A DNA stretch of 64,000 bases, from the NCBI RefSeq assembly GCF_023227875.1, contig NZ_JALOCH010000011.1:28648-92647 (forward strand), written 5' to 3'. This DNA comes from Methanoregula sp. GTDB taxonomy: Archaea > Halobacteriota > Methanomicrobia > Methanomicrobiales > Methanospirillaceae. This document shows, piece by piece, positions 1 to 8,274 of the stretch. The position numbers and the translations under genes are program-made. Under the pieces are notes generated by a model. It did not search any database. It saw nothing but the letters and a program-made list of their open reading frames with translations, and had not been told where the DNA came from. Numbering within the stretch: the first letter of the stretch is position 1; each line of letters starts with the position of its first letter.

Positions 1-1071
1 GCCTCCTCGCGTGACGCCGATATGCGGTACCTGACGAGGTTTACCACGAGCGACCCGTTCGTCTATTTCAGGAAGCCGGGTGAAAAAGGCACGATCATCA
101 TCTCCCAGATGGAGGTGCTGCGCGCGTCCCGCGAGTCACCGGCAGCAGTCATGACCCGGACCGGGGCGGGTCTTCCGGATATCCTGAAAAAGGAGAAAGA
201 CCCCCTCCGGGCAACCGCGAAGATGATCGCAGGGCAGGCAGGAAAGAAGATCCTCGTCCCGCCCCAGTTCCCGACCGGGCTCACCCGTGCACTCGAAAAG
301 TACTGCACGGTCCTGGTTGACAACGGGACGGTCATGTCCATGCGGGCGAAGAAGACAAAGGCGGAGATCGTGGCAATGCGGCGCGTCCAGAACGTGACCG
401 AGACTGCGCTCGGGCTCGGCGTTGCGCTGATCAAAAAATCTACCGTAAGGAAAGGGATCCTTTACAGCAAAGGCACGCCCCTGACTGCAGAGCAGGTGAA
501 GTTCACGATGCACAGCCACCTGCTCTCCTGTGGCTGCACCGCGGTCGACACGATCGTCTCGTGCGGAAAGGAGACGGCAATTCCCCACATGACCGGTACA
601 GGCCCCCTCCACGCGGACGAACCGATCATCATCGACCTCTTCCCGGTTGAAGAGGCGAGCGGGTATTATGCCGACATGACCCGCACGGTGGTCAAAGGTG
701 AACCGACGGATGAGATCCGCGAGATGTATGATACCCTGCGCAATGCAAAACAGCTCGCGATCTCACTCATCAAACCAAAAGTTACGGGAGCGGAGGTGTA
801 CCAGGCCGTTGTCGATTTTTTTGCCGGGCAGGGGTACGAGAGCGACACACGGGGATTTGTCCACAACCTCGGGCACGGTGTAGGTCTGCAGATCCACGAG
901 CTCCCGACCGTGGGACCGGCGGGTAAAGCGCTCGTTGCCGGCAACGTGATCACGGTCGAACCGGGACTCTACTATCCCGGCACCGGCGGGGTCCGGCTCG
1001 AAGATATCGGGGCGGTCACCGCACGGGGCTTTGACAATTTTACGACATACCCTGAGGAGCTGGTCCTGTGA
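1..1071 (+). CDS. M24 family aminopeptidase (Xaa-Pro dipeptidase type), 5' end cut by window
   Basis: A creatinase/aminopeptidase-fold metallopeptidase that removes N-terminal residues or cleaves X-Pro dipeptides in the cytoplasm. The frame is open to the first base, so the true start probably lies outside the window; the first in-window ATG is at 22. The C-terminal half carries the M24 metal ligands: Asp in DLFPVEE and in YADMTRTV, His in HNLGHGVGL, Glu in TVEPGLYYPG and Glu in VRLEDIG. The N-terminal part matches the family's non-catalytic creatinase-N domain. It overlaps the next gene by 4 bp (GTGA), so the two are probably translated together. The pairing with a second M24 enzyme, methionine aminopeptidase, suggests a peptide-processing operon. 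The exact substrate cannot be read from sequence. Confidence 0.88.
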   Translation, partial: ASSRDADMRYLTRFTTSDPFVYFRKPGEKGTIIISQMEVLRASRESPAAVMTRTGAGLPDILKKEKDPLRATAKMIAGQAGKKILVPPQFPTGLTRALEKYCTVLVDNGTVMSMRAKKTKAEIVAMRRVQNVTETALGLGVALIKKSTVRKGILYSKGTPLTAEQVKFTMHSHLLSCGCTAVDTIVSCGKETAIPHMTGTGPLHADEPIIIDLFPVEEASGYYADMTRTVVKGEPTDEIREMYDTLRNAKQLAISLIKPKVTGAEVYQAVVDFFAGQGYESDTRGFVHNLGHGVGLQIHELPTVGPAGKALVAGNVITVEPGLYYPGTGGVRLEDIGAVTARGFDNFTTYPEELVL

Positions 1072-1943
1072 AGGACGATGTGTTTGACAAGTACCGCACG
1101 GCAGGCACCCTTGCCTCACGGATCCTGAAAGACGGGGCAAAGGAGATTCGTGTCGGGGTTTCTTACCTCGAACTGGTCGAGTCGATTGAAACCCGCGTGA
1201 AAGACGAGGGAGCAGCCCTTGCATTCCCGCTCAACCTTTCCTTAAACGAGGACGCTGCACACGACACCGCAGCTCCGGGGGACGAGCGGGTCTTCCGGAA
1301 GGGTGACGTCGCCAAGCTCGACCTCGGCGTGCAGATCGACGGGTACATCGCGGACACGGCAACCACCGTTGACCTCGGGAACAACTCCCTGCTCCTCGAT
1401 GCCTCCTCAGAAGCACTGGAGGCCGCCATACGGGCAGTAAAGCCTGGTGTTAACGCAGGAGCGCTCGGGGCCGCTGTCCAGAAAGAGATCGAGAGCCGGG
1501 GGTACCGCCCGATCGCCAACCTCACCGGCCACGGGCTGGGCCAGTACCTCCAGCACGGCCCGCCAACCATCCCCAATATCGGTACGGGAGGGGGGGCCGT
1601 GATTGAAGAAGGGATGGTCTTTGCCATCGAACCATTCGCAACAACGGGGTGTGGTCGCGTAGGGGAGAAATCACGGATGGAGATCTACTCCCAGATCTCG
1701 GACCGCCCCGTCCGCATTCCGGCGGGCCGCACGATCCTTGAGAAGATCCGCGACCGCCAGGGACTGCCGTTCTCCCGCCGCTGGCTCGGCGAGCGAAAAC
1801 TCGACCTCGCACTCCCGGCACTGGTCAGGTCCGGTACCCTGCATGCCTACCCGGTCCTCTCCGATATTGCAGGTTCCCTCGTCTCCCAGCACGAGCACAC
1901 CCTCATCGTAACAGGCGATGGCTGCATCGTCACCACACGATGA
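1068..1943 (+). CDS. map: Methionine aminopeptidase, type II
   Basis: Removes the initiator methionine from nascent proteins. The 291-residue length is typical of archaeal type II enzymes. The five metal ligands are visible: Asp in LDLGVQIDGY, Asp in ADTATTV, His in GHGLGQY, Glu in AIEPFATTGCG and Glu in QHEHTLIV. The roughly 60-residue insert after the conserved His/Glu region that defines type II enzymes is present. The start is a GTG at 1068 that overlaps the stop of the upstream peptidase. The downstream AAA ATPase begins 43 bp after this stop. Confidence 0.93.
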   Translation: MKDDVFDKYRTAGTLASRILKDGAKEIRVGVSYLELVESIETRVKDEGAALAFPLNLSLNEDAAHDTAAPGDERVFRKGDVAKLDLGVQIDGYIADTATTVDLGNNSLLLDASSEALEAAIRAVKPGVNAGALGAAVQKEIESRGYRPIANLTGHGLGQYLQHGPPTIPNIGTGGGAVIEEGMVFAIEPFATTGCGRVGEKSRMEIYSQISDRPVRIPAGRTILEKIRDRQGLPFSRRWLGERKLDLALPALVRSGTLHAYPVLSDIAGSLVSQHEHTLIVTGDGCIVTTR

Positions 1944-1986
1944 GAAGCCTTATGCATTCCGGGGGAGATTAATTAAGGTTACAGCC

Positions 1987-3261
1987 ATGTCTGGAGATTC
2001 TGATACCCTGCGCATAATGGAGATCGTTCTGACCGCCGAAATATTCAATCAGAACCCAGAGCTCGACATCAATGACCTGACGCCACCGTGCCGCGAGATC
2101 TTCGGTTCAACCGGCACCGCCGATGCCAAGCGCCCGGTCTTTGTCAGCGACGGACTGATCAAACGGACCCTCTCGATTGCCGATGCCCACACGAAACTTG
2201 CTTCCAACCCGTTCATCGCCTACGAGGAGTTCGGGCAGCGGATACGGATCACTGCCCTTGACCCGGCAGCGCAATGGTTCCTCAAGCAGGGCGGCAAACC
2301 GCTCGTAGAGAAGAACCCGGCGCTCGCCTTTTATTTCGAGAAGACCGGCTCGAACGGAGGCACGTACGCAACAGTCCGTAAGGCCAACCCCCCGTATGAG
2401 GACACCAAGGCGTACCTCGATGCAAAGATCTCGAAACTGGTCAGCGAGGACGAGAAACTCAGGGGGGCACTGGACCTTGTCATCGTCAGCGCTCCGGAAG
2501 AGATCGAGCAGCATATCGACGACCTTGTCTGCACGCCCGACCAGCTGGCGCTCATCGGCAAGCTCCAGCATGCCCTCGACCACCGCGAGTTCCTGCACCG
2601 CCACCGGATCTACGAGATCGGCAAGCTCCTTTTCGTTGGCCCGCCCGGCACAGGGAAGACCTCGCTCGCCCTTGCGATGTCCCGCACCATGCACATGCCG
2701 GTCCTCGAAGTCCGCCTCTCGATGGTCACATCCCAGTACCTCGGTGAGACCTCCAAGAACATCGACCGCATCTTTGACCTGGCGAAGCAGCTCTCGCCCG
2801 CGATCCTGTTCGTGGACGAATTCGATTTCGTGGCAAAGAGCCGCACTGCCGACGACCATGGCGCAATGAAACGGGCGGTCAACTCGCTCTTAAAGAACAT
2901 CGACCGGATCAACATGGTCAAGAACGGCGTACTGATGATCGGTGCCACCAACCACCCGCAGCTGCTCGATGAAGCGGCATGGCGACGGTTCGACGAAGTG
3001 GTGGAGTTCTCCCTCCCGGACGAAGAGATGCGGAAGAACATCCTCAAGAAGGTGACGTCGACACTCCACTGCTCTGTCGACTACCAGGCCCTGGCGAAAA
3101 AGACCGAAGGGTTCTCCGGCTCTGACCTTCGCATGATGATCAAGGAGGCGATCCTCTCGGCGCTCATGGACAAGCGGCAGGAGATCACCGAGGCCGATAT
3201 CAAGAAGGGCGTCACCATGGTCCGTAACCGGGAAGCAATCCGGCACCAGAACTGGTTGTAA
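1987..3261 (+). CDS. AAA+ ATPase, archaeal Cdc48/FtsH-like single-AAA protein
   Basis: A 424-residue protein with a roughly 170-residue N-terminal domain I do not recognise, followed by one AAA module. Walker A is GPPGTGKTS, Walker B is ILFVDEFD, sensor 1 is MIGATNHP, and the arginine-finger region is AAWRRFDEVVEF. The C-terminal small domain includes GFSGSDL. It is probably a protein-remodelling ATPase of the cytoplasm, but no substrate can be named. An in-frame ATG at 1918 lies inside map. I chose the ATG at 1987 because an AT-rich promoter-like stretch (attaattaagg) precedes it and the earlier stretch is low in conserved features. The next gene follows after 1 bp. Confidence 0.85.
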   Translation: MSGDSDTLRIMEIVLTAEIFNQNPELDINDLTPPCREIFGSTGTADAKRPVFVSDGLIKRTLSIADAHTKLASNPFIAYEEFGQRIRITALDPAAQWFLKQGGKPLVEKNPALAFYFEKTGSNGGTYATVRKANPPYEDTKAYLDAKISKLVSEDEKLRGALDLVIVSAPEEIEQHIDDLVCTPDQLALIGKLQHALDHREFLHRHRIYEIGKLLFVGPPGTGKTSLALAMSRTMHMPVLEVRLSMVTSQYLGETSKNIDRIFDLAKQLSPAILFVDEFDFVAKSRTADDHGAMKRAVNSLLKNIDRINMVKNGVLMIGATNHPQLLDEAAWRRFDEVVEFSLPDEEMRKNILKKVTSTLHCSVDYQALAKKTEGFSGSDLRMMIKEAILSALMDKRQEITEADIKKGVTMVRNREAIRHQNWL

Positions 3262-3262
3262 C

Positions 3263-3985
3263 ATGAAGATCACGCTGCTCGGCACCGGCGATGCAGTCGG
3301 AACACCCCGGATCGGGTGCGACTGCCCCCAGTGCACGCACGCGAAATCGACCGGTGCCACCCGGCTGCGGACCTCGCTCCTGATCGAGAATGAAGGAAAA
3401 CATCTCCTCATCGATTCGTCACCGGACCTGCGGCAGCAGATCCTCCGGATCGGTTCGCCCCATATTGATGCGGTAATCTGGACCCACGGGCACTACGACC
3501 ACTTCATCGGATTTGGCGAGTTCTACCGGGTCCAGAACATTCCTCCGGTTTTTGCGGCAGCACCGGTTCTCAACTATTGCGTGGATTACTTCCGTTTCCT
3601 CAATTTTGACAAGATTGTAATCGAACCCTATATGCCGTTCAATATCTTCGGCATCAAGGTCACACTCTTTGTCGTAAGACACCCGCCGGCCTTCACCTGC
3701 GGCATACTGTTCGAGACGAAGGAGTCACGGGTCGGGTTCACTTCCGATACCAACATCGACATCCCACAGGAAAGCCTCGACCTTCTCGGAGACCTCGACC
3801 TCCTCCTGCTCGATGCGATCGTACCATCGAGCATCAGGATCGCCAAGCACATGAACTACCTTGACGCCTGCAGCCTGGCCGCGCAACTCGCCCCTGCCGA
3901 TTTCCGGTGCGTGCACATGAGCCACATGATGCCCTGGGACCTCCCCCATACCGGAAAGGACGGGGATACCTTCGAATTTCCCTGA
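3263..3985 (+). CDS. PhnP-like metallo-beta-lactamase-fold hydrolase
   Basis: A 240-residue MBL-fold protein resembling PhnP/COG1235 phosphodiesterases. The N-terminus LLGTGDAVGTP and the cysteine pair in CDCPQC are hallmarks of the PhnP branch, where they bind a structural zinc. The dinuclear metal site is THGHYDH, followed by Asp in FTSDTN and His in HMSHM near the end. The start sits 1 bp after the AAA ATPase stop, so the two are co-transcribed. There is no phosphonate pathway nearby, so the substrate is probably a cyclic or other phosphodiester. That is inference from the family. Confidence 0.85.
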   Translation: MKITLLGTGDAVGTPRIGCDCPQCTHAKSTGATRLRTSLLIENEGKHLLIDSSPDLRQQILRIGSPHIDAVIWTHGHYDHFIGFGEFYRVQNIPPVFAAAPVLNYCVDYFRFLNFDKIVIEPYMPFNIFGIKVTLFVVRHPPAFTCGILFETKESRVGFTSDTNIDIPQESLDLLGDLDLLLLDAIVPSSIRIAKHMNYLDACSLAAQLAPADFRCVHMSHMMPWDLPHTGKDGDTFEFP

Positions 3986-4072
3986 CCTGTTTCCGGGCCA
4001 CGGGTCCGGCGGGCGGTAGCAGCACAGGGCGACCCATACCTTAATACTTTTCAGGTGCCCAAACATAGGTGC

Positions 4073-4348
4073 ATGATTGTAAAAGTACTCGAGCTCGAGA
4101 AAGACAAGGTGCGGCTCATCGTCCAGGGAGAGGGGCACACGTTCATGAACGCCCTTGTTGAAGAGATCTTAAGCGACAAGGACGTCGATGTCGCACGATA
4201 CAACATCGAGTTCCAGTTCTCGGACCCGGAACTCCTCGTCACCACCAAGAACAAGAAGAACCCCCTGCCCATCATCAAGAAGGCCTGCAAGCGGATCACC
4301 AGCAACTGTGACGAGCTCATCAAGGGGATTAAGAAGGCCAAGGCCTGA
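4073..4348 (+). CDS. rpoL: DNA-directed RNA polymerase subunit L
   Basis: The archaeal counterpart of eukaryotic Rpb11/AC19. It pairs with subunit D as the assembly platform of RNA polymerase. The 91-residue protein contains the family stretch GEGHTFMNAL and the dimer-interface segment that follows. An upstream in-frame GTG at 4055 would add six residues. I prefer the ATG at 4073 because the family starts at this point. A TATA-like ccttaatac lies at about 4038-4046, so the transcript is probably almost leaderless. Confidence 0.93.
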   Translation: MIVKVLELEKDKVRLIVQGEGHTFMNALVEEILSDKDVDVARYNIEFQFSDPELLVTTKNKKNPLPIIKKACKRITSNCDELIKGIKKAKA

Positions 4349-4510
4349 TCCCCGGGCCATTTCTCTCCCAAATACTTTTTTCATCACCCTTACATTACCA
4401 TCATTCTTCCGGACTGCCGTCCGTGGGAATGCATGATAAAACCCGGTACGGTTCACGAATTGCGAGAACCATTCAACAGAGATAAAAAAACTATAAAAAA
4501 CGAGGCGGGG

Positions 4511-5125
4511 TTATTCCGCCCGCTCGGTAAAGACGATGGACCCGGAGATGCGGGAGATCTTGATCTTCACCTGCTGGCCGGGTTTGGAATTGGCCACGTA
4601 CATGATATACCGGCCCATCTTGACAACCCCGTCGCCCCGCTTTGAGATCGACTGGATCTCGACATCCATGACCTGGCCTTCCTCGAGGTTCTCCGATACC
4701 GGCTCTGTCCGGGCCTTCCGCTTCCGGACCGGGCGGTGACTCCCGCAGGCATCGCAGCGGAGGATCATGACCCGGTCATCCTTCACGAGCCGCGTGTCGG
4801 GCTTGCCGCATTCCGAGCAGATCACGTAGTCATCGACATAGCTCTTGATGATCGCCTTGATGAGCGGGATCTCGAACTTCCCGTTGAAGATCGCACGGTT
4901 CCCGTCGATCTTGCCGCTGGTGCCCAGTTCGCCGAGCAGGAACTTCATCAGGTGGTCAGGTTCGCGGCGGACCTTCCCCACGATATCGGTAAAGTTTTCA
5001 AGGACGGTCGTCTTACCTTCGACATAGGCCTTTGCCTCGGGAACTACAAAACGTTCCGAGGACTCGGTCCTTTCCGTGATATTGGAATATGCCTGTTTGA
5101 GGAGTTTTTCATACGGGTCCGTCAT
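4511..5125 (-). CDS. Translation initiation factor aIF2 beta subunit with C-terminal TRAM domain
   Basis: The beta subunit of the archaeal initiator-tRNA-binding factor aIF2. The 204-residue protein has the aIF2-beta/eIF5 core and a C4 zinc ribbon (CSECG and CDACG). A C-terminal TRAM-type RNA-binding domain of about 60 residues follows (GQVMDVEIQSISKRGDGV to the end). The TRAM fusion occurs in methanomicrobial aIF2-beta proteins and is absent from most archaeal ones. The ATG at 5125 (MTDPYEKLL) is chosen over the longer frame from 5176, which adds an unconserved segment. The gene is monocistronic, facing rpoL. Confidence 0.92.
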   Translation of the reverse strand: MTDPYEKLLKQAYSNITERTESSERFVVPEAKAYVEGKTTVLENFTDIVGKVRREPDHLMKFLLGELGTSGKIDGNRAIFNGKFEIPLIKAIIKSYVDDYVICSECGKPDTRLVKDDRVMILRCDACGSHRPVRKRKARTEPVSENLEEGQVMDVEIQSISKRGDGVVKMGRYIMYVANSKPGQQVKIKISRISGSIVFTERAE

Positions 5126-5251
5126 AATTGTATACAATAATGGCGCCGGCTGACAAAAAGGCTTTCCCCGGTACAACCGGGAGCCAGCGGGAGCCAGGAA
5201 CTGTTTTTTCAGGGATGATTACGGGTCAGCACAACCAGGCATAGAACGGGG

Positions 5252-5737
5252 TTACACGGGGGGTAAATCCTTGACAACGACAGAGACAAGCTCCTTGGTC
5301 TTCTTCTCGTTCTCGATATCGTTCTGGTGAATATTTGCATTCCCCACGCATTTCATGCCACGTGCCTCGATCCATTTCTGGAAGAGCTCCGCTGTCTGAC
5401 CGGGCTTGCCCCCGTGCGTACAGAACGCCGTTGCTTTTTTCCCCTCGCACCCATTCAGAGCGTCGATCGCAGCATGGATCGCAGGAGTTGGTTTAAACGC
5501 CCAGACCGGTGAACCGAAGATCAACTGGTCGTAACCGGATACATCGATCGATGCCGGTTCAATCTCGGTCTTCTCCTCCATTTGTGCCTTTTTGCACCAG
5601 ACAAGGAACCGGGTCAGACGGTTATAGCCGGCCCGGTCCGTGATATCGATCAACTTCCCGTCACATGCCGTTGCGATGTGCTGGGCCACTTTTCGGGTGT
5701 TGCCGGTCTCGCTGTGGTAGATGATGCAGACGTTCAT
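5252..5737 (-). CDS. Flavodoxin family protein
   Basis: A 161-residue FMN-binding electron carrier. The N-terminal phosphate-binding loop is SETGNTRKVA, and FGSPVWAF and CTHGGKPG correspond to the two later FMN-contacting loops. There is no signal peptide, so it is cytoplasmic. It stands alone between aIF2-beta and ilvC, both on the same strand, with gaps that suggest separate transcription. It is probably a low-potential electron carrier or NAD(P)H-linked flavoprotein; the redox partner cannot be inferred. Confidence 0.85.
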   Translation of the reverse strand: MNVCIIYHSETGNTRKVAQHIATACDGKLIDITDRAGYNRLTRFLVWCKKAQMEEKTEIEPASIDVSGYDQLIFGSPVWAFKPTPAIHAAIDALNGCEGKKATAFCTHGGKPGQTAELFQKWIEARGMKCVGNANIHQNDIENEKKTKELVSVVVKDLPPV

Positions 5738-5879
5738 TGTGGTAGTATAGGCAACAGGGATTAAAAAACTATGAATATAGTAATGCCGGTTTACAGAGGG
5801 AATAGCAGATCATTAATCAGAAAGAAAAAGGGGGTTTATTACTTGTACCGTGAGGGGTCCATCCCCGAACGGTGAAGGG

Positions 5880-5902
5880 CAGTAATCCCAAAGGAATTAC
5901 TG
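5880..5902 (-). terminator. Inverted repeat over the ilvC stop codon
   Basis: CAGTAAT at 5880-5886 and ATTACTG at 5896-5902 form perfect 7-bp arms with a 9-base loop spanning the ilvC stop. This would fold at the 3' end of the ilvC message and may mark its termination or processing point. No long T-run follows on the minus strand. Confidence 0.4.
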
Positions 5903-6886
5903 ACGGAACTGCGGCATCATGCCGCGGACTTCCCTGCCCACTTCCTCGATGAGGTGATCCTCATCAGCATTTGTCAGCGCAGTGAACATCGGGCGGTTCA
6001 CCATGTTCTCAAGCATCCATTCCCGGGCAAACTTCCCGCTCTGGATCTCCTCGAGGATCTCCGCCATCGCCTCGTAGGCTTCCGGTCCGATGACCCGGGG
6101 CCCGCGGGTGAGGTCGCCGTACTGCGCCGTGTTACTGATGTACTTGCGCATGTTGGTGAGACCTCCCTCGTAGATGAGGTCAACGATCAGCTTCAGCTCG
6201 TGGAGTACCTCGAGATAGGCCATCTCCGGCTCATACCCGGCATCGACGAGAGTCTCGAACCCGGCCTTGACAAGGGATGTACAGCCCCCGCAGAGCACGG
6301 CCTGCTCACCGAACAGGTCGGTCTCGGTCTCCTCGCGGAACGAGGTCTCGAGAACGACGGCCCGGGTTGCACCGATCCCCTTTGCATAGGCAAGGGCGAT
6401 CTTGTGGGCATTGCCACTCGCGTCCTGGTGGATGGCGATGAGGGCCGGGACTCCCTTGCCCTCCTCGTACTGCCGGCGGACCATGAACCCTGGACCCTTG
6501 GGCGCCACCATGATCACATCCACATTTGCCGGGGGTATGATCTGCCCGAAGTGGATGTTGAAGCCGTGCGAGAACATGAGGCACTTGTTCCCGGTGAGGT
6601 TGGGCTGGATATCATTCTTGTACACCGAACCCTGCAGCTCATCGGGAACAAGGATCTGTACGACATCGGCGCTCCTGACCGCATCCGCAACCTTCATCAC
6701 GCTCATGCCGTCCTTGACGGCGGCATCCCAGCTCTTCCCGGGGCGCAGACCGATGACGACATCAAGCCCGCTGTCCCGTAAGTTCAGCGACTGGCCCCTG
6801 CCCTGTGACCCAAAACCGATCACGGCGATCTTCTTACCCTTCAGCACGCCGAGATCCGCATCTGCCTCATAATATTTCTTTAACAT
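5897..6886 (-). CDS. ilvC: Ketol-acid reductoisomerase
   Basis: The NADPH-dependent isomeroreductase of valine, leucine and isoleucine synthesis. The 329-residue length matches class I KARI. The Rossmann motif is GFGSQGRGQSLNLRDSG, the Mg-binding acid cluster lies in TDLFGEQAVLCGG, and the C-terminal knotted domain is complete (KYISNTAQYGD to EVRGMMPQF). The ATG at 6886 is chosen over 6913 because AAGGGATC precedes it and the family begins MLKKYYEAD. It is transcribed from the TATA box at about 6921-6932, divergently from mptA. Confidence 0.95.
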   Translation of the reverse strand: MLKKYYEADADLGVLKGKKIAVIGFGSQGRGQSLNLRDSGLDVVIGLRPGKSWDAAVKDGMSVMKVADAVRSADVVQILVPDELQGSVYKNDIQPNLTGNKCLMFSHGFNIHFGQIIPPANVDVIMVAPKGPGFMVRRQYEEGKGVPALIAIHQDASGNAHKIALAYAKGIGATRAVVLETSFREETETDLFGEQAVLCGGCTSLVKAGFETLVDAGYEPEMAYLEVLHELKLIVDLIYEGGLTNMRKYISNTAQYGDLTRGPRVIGPEAYEAMAEILEEIQSGKFAREWMLENMVNRPMFTALTNADEDHLIEEVGREVRGMMPQFRQ

Positions 6887-6920
6887 AGATGATCCCTTTG
6901 ATATCAGCAACAAAGCACAT

Positions 6921-6932
6921 AAATATTATATA
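6921..6932 (-). promoter_or_regulatory. ilvC TATA-box region
   Basis: An A/T-only stretch (tttatataat on the minus strand) lies about 35-45 bp upstream of the ilvC ATG. This is the expected spacing for an archaeal TATA box with a short leader. Confidence 0.55.
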
Positions 6933-7023
6933 AAAAAACTAAAGAGTCACACGAAAACCCCATTGGATGCGATGACCTATTACCCGCACACCATCTGATC
7001 AGATAGCCGATAAATCATTCAAC

Positions 7024-7974
7024 AGGGAACTGCCGGACATCCAGGCCTCATCTCCCGATGTCCGTATCAACCTCACGCGGGTCGGCGTGAAAAACGTCAA
7101 GAAGCTCGTTGAAGTCCACAGGAACGGGAAGCGCCCGGTCATCTTCATATCGAACTTCGATGTCTATGTCGACCTGCCTGGCAGCCTCAAGGGCGCGAAC
7201 CTCTCGCGCAATTTCGAAGTGATCGACGAAGTCCTTCAGCAGGCGATCGACGGCGATGTCAGCCAGATCGAGCAGCTCTGCAGCGTAGTCGCCCGGAAAC
7301 TCCTCGACCGCCACGAGTATGCCGACCGGACCGAAGTGCTGATGCGCAGCGAGTTCATGGTCAAACGCGAGACCCCCATCAGCCACACTACCTGCCACGA
7401 GGTTGTGAAGGTACATGCTCGGGCGATTGCCCGACGGACGTTCCGTTCCCCGATCGTGCGGAAGAGCATCGGCGCAGAGGTCACGGGTATGACCGCCTGC
7501 CCCTGTGCCCAGAATATCATGAAGGAGCGCGCCAGCCGGGTCCTTGAAGGGCTCGATCTTAGCAAGGACAAGATCGACGAGTTCTTCGATGCGGTTCCCA
7601 TGGCCACCCACAACCAGCGCGGCAAGGGGTTCCTCTGCATCGAAACTGACGACGACCAGCACGTGGATCTTGAGAAGGTCATATGGATCCTCAAGGAATC
7701 GATGAGCAGCGGGATCTACGAACTCCTGAAGCGTGGCGACGAAGGTGCCGTGGTGCTCGCCGCGCACAAAAATCCGCGGTTTGTTGAAGACTGCGTACGG
7801 GAGATGGCGAAAAAAGTACTGGCCGAATTCGAGTACCTGTCCGGTGATTCCATGGTCACGATCAAACAGACCAACGAGGAGAGCATCCACCAGCACGATG
7901 CGTATGCCGAACGAAAAGCCACGATTGCCGAATTGGTCGATGAACTGAACGGGGATAAGCATAATTCCGACTGA
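7024..7974 (+). CDS. mptA: GTP cyclohydrolase IV (MptA), start codon unclear
   Basis: Makes 7,8-dihydroneopterin 2',3'-cyclic phosphate from GTP, the first step of tetrahydromethanopterin synthesis; Fe(II)-dependent. The protein shows the MptA/FolE2 signature segments SNFDVYVDLPGSLKGANLSRN, RSEFMVKRETP and the conserved MTACPCAQ. The first canonical start in frame is GTG at 7087 (VKNVKKL), but the family-conserved LPDIQ and INLTRVGV segments lie upstream in the same frame from about 7030. No ATG, GTG or TTG lies between them and the in-frame TGA at 6973. I place the start at the AGG codon at 7024, where an initiator ATG would be expected before the Glu-Leu-Pro-Asp segment. This position is inference. 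Confidence 0.85.
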   Translation, partial: RELPDIQASSPDVRINLTRVGVKNVKKLVEVHRNGKRPVIFISNFDVYVDLPGSLKGANLSRNFEVIDEVLQQAIDGDVSQIEQLCSVVARKLLDRHEYADRTEVLMRSEFMVKRETPISHTTCHEVVKVHARAIARRTFRSPIVRKSIGAEVTGMTACPCAQNIMKERASRVLEGLDLSKDKIDEFFDAVPMATHNQRGKGFLCIETDDDQHVDLEKVIWILKESMSSGIYELLKRGDEGAVVLAAHKNPRFVEDCVREMAKKVLAEFEYLSGDSMVTIKQTNEESIHQHDAYAERKATIAELVDELNGDKHNSD

Positions 7975-8143
7975 ATTGTGTTTCAAAACCCGGATAAATA
8001 ATTAAGAACTTAAAAAAATTACCTTTTATTTTATGAAGCCGGCGCCGGTTTGCGCCGAATATTCCGGAACGGGCGATTCTGGCTCCGGGGACTTAAAATA
8101 ACCTTAATTTATGGCGTTTCCCGCCGTGAAATCATTTCATAAA

Positions 8144-8153
8144 GATTATAAAA
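8144..8153 (+). promoter_or_regulatory. frh operon promoter (TATA box)
   Basis: gattataaaa lies about 120 bp upstream of frhA and is the best archaeal TATA box in this 300-bp gap. Transcription would start near 8172-8178, giving a leader of about 100 nt that contains the palindromes described separately. Confidence 0.5.
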
Positions 8154-8164
8154 CGGATGGTACA

Positions 8165-8209
8165 AGATAGAGATGAACGTACTTTGTACGCTCACCTATC
8201 TCTAGAGAT
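8165..8209 (+). promoter_or_regulatory. Structured leader of the frh operon
   Basis: An imperfect hairpin runs from about 8165 to 8203, with GTAC arms around a TTT loop and an extended stem ending in agatag/ctatct. A perfect 12-bp palindrome, ATCTCTAGAGAT, overlaps its right arm at 8198-8209. Both lie between the promoter and the frhA start. They could be an RNA control element or a protein-binding site. Confidence 0.4.
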
Positions 8210-8274
8210 GAGAGATGTATAGAGTAATTTTGTATTGTAGTTCGAACAACTCAACATAAAATGAGGCGATAATA

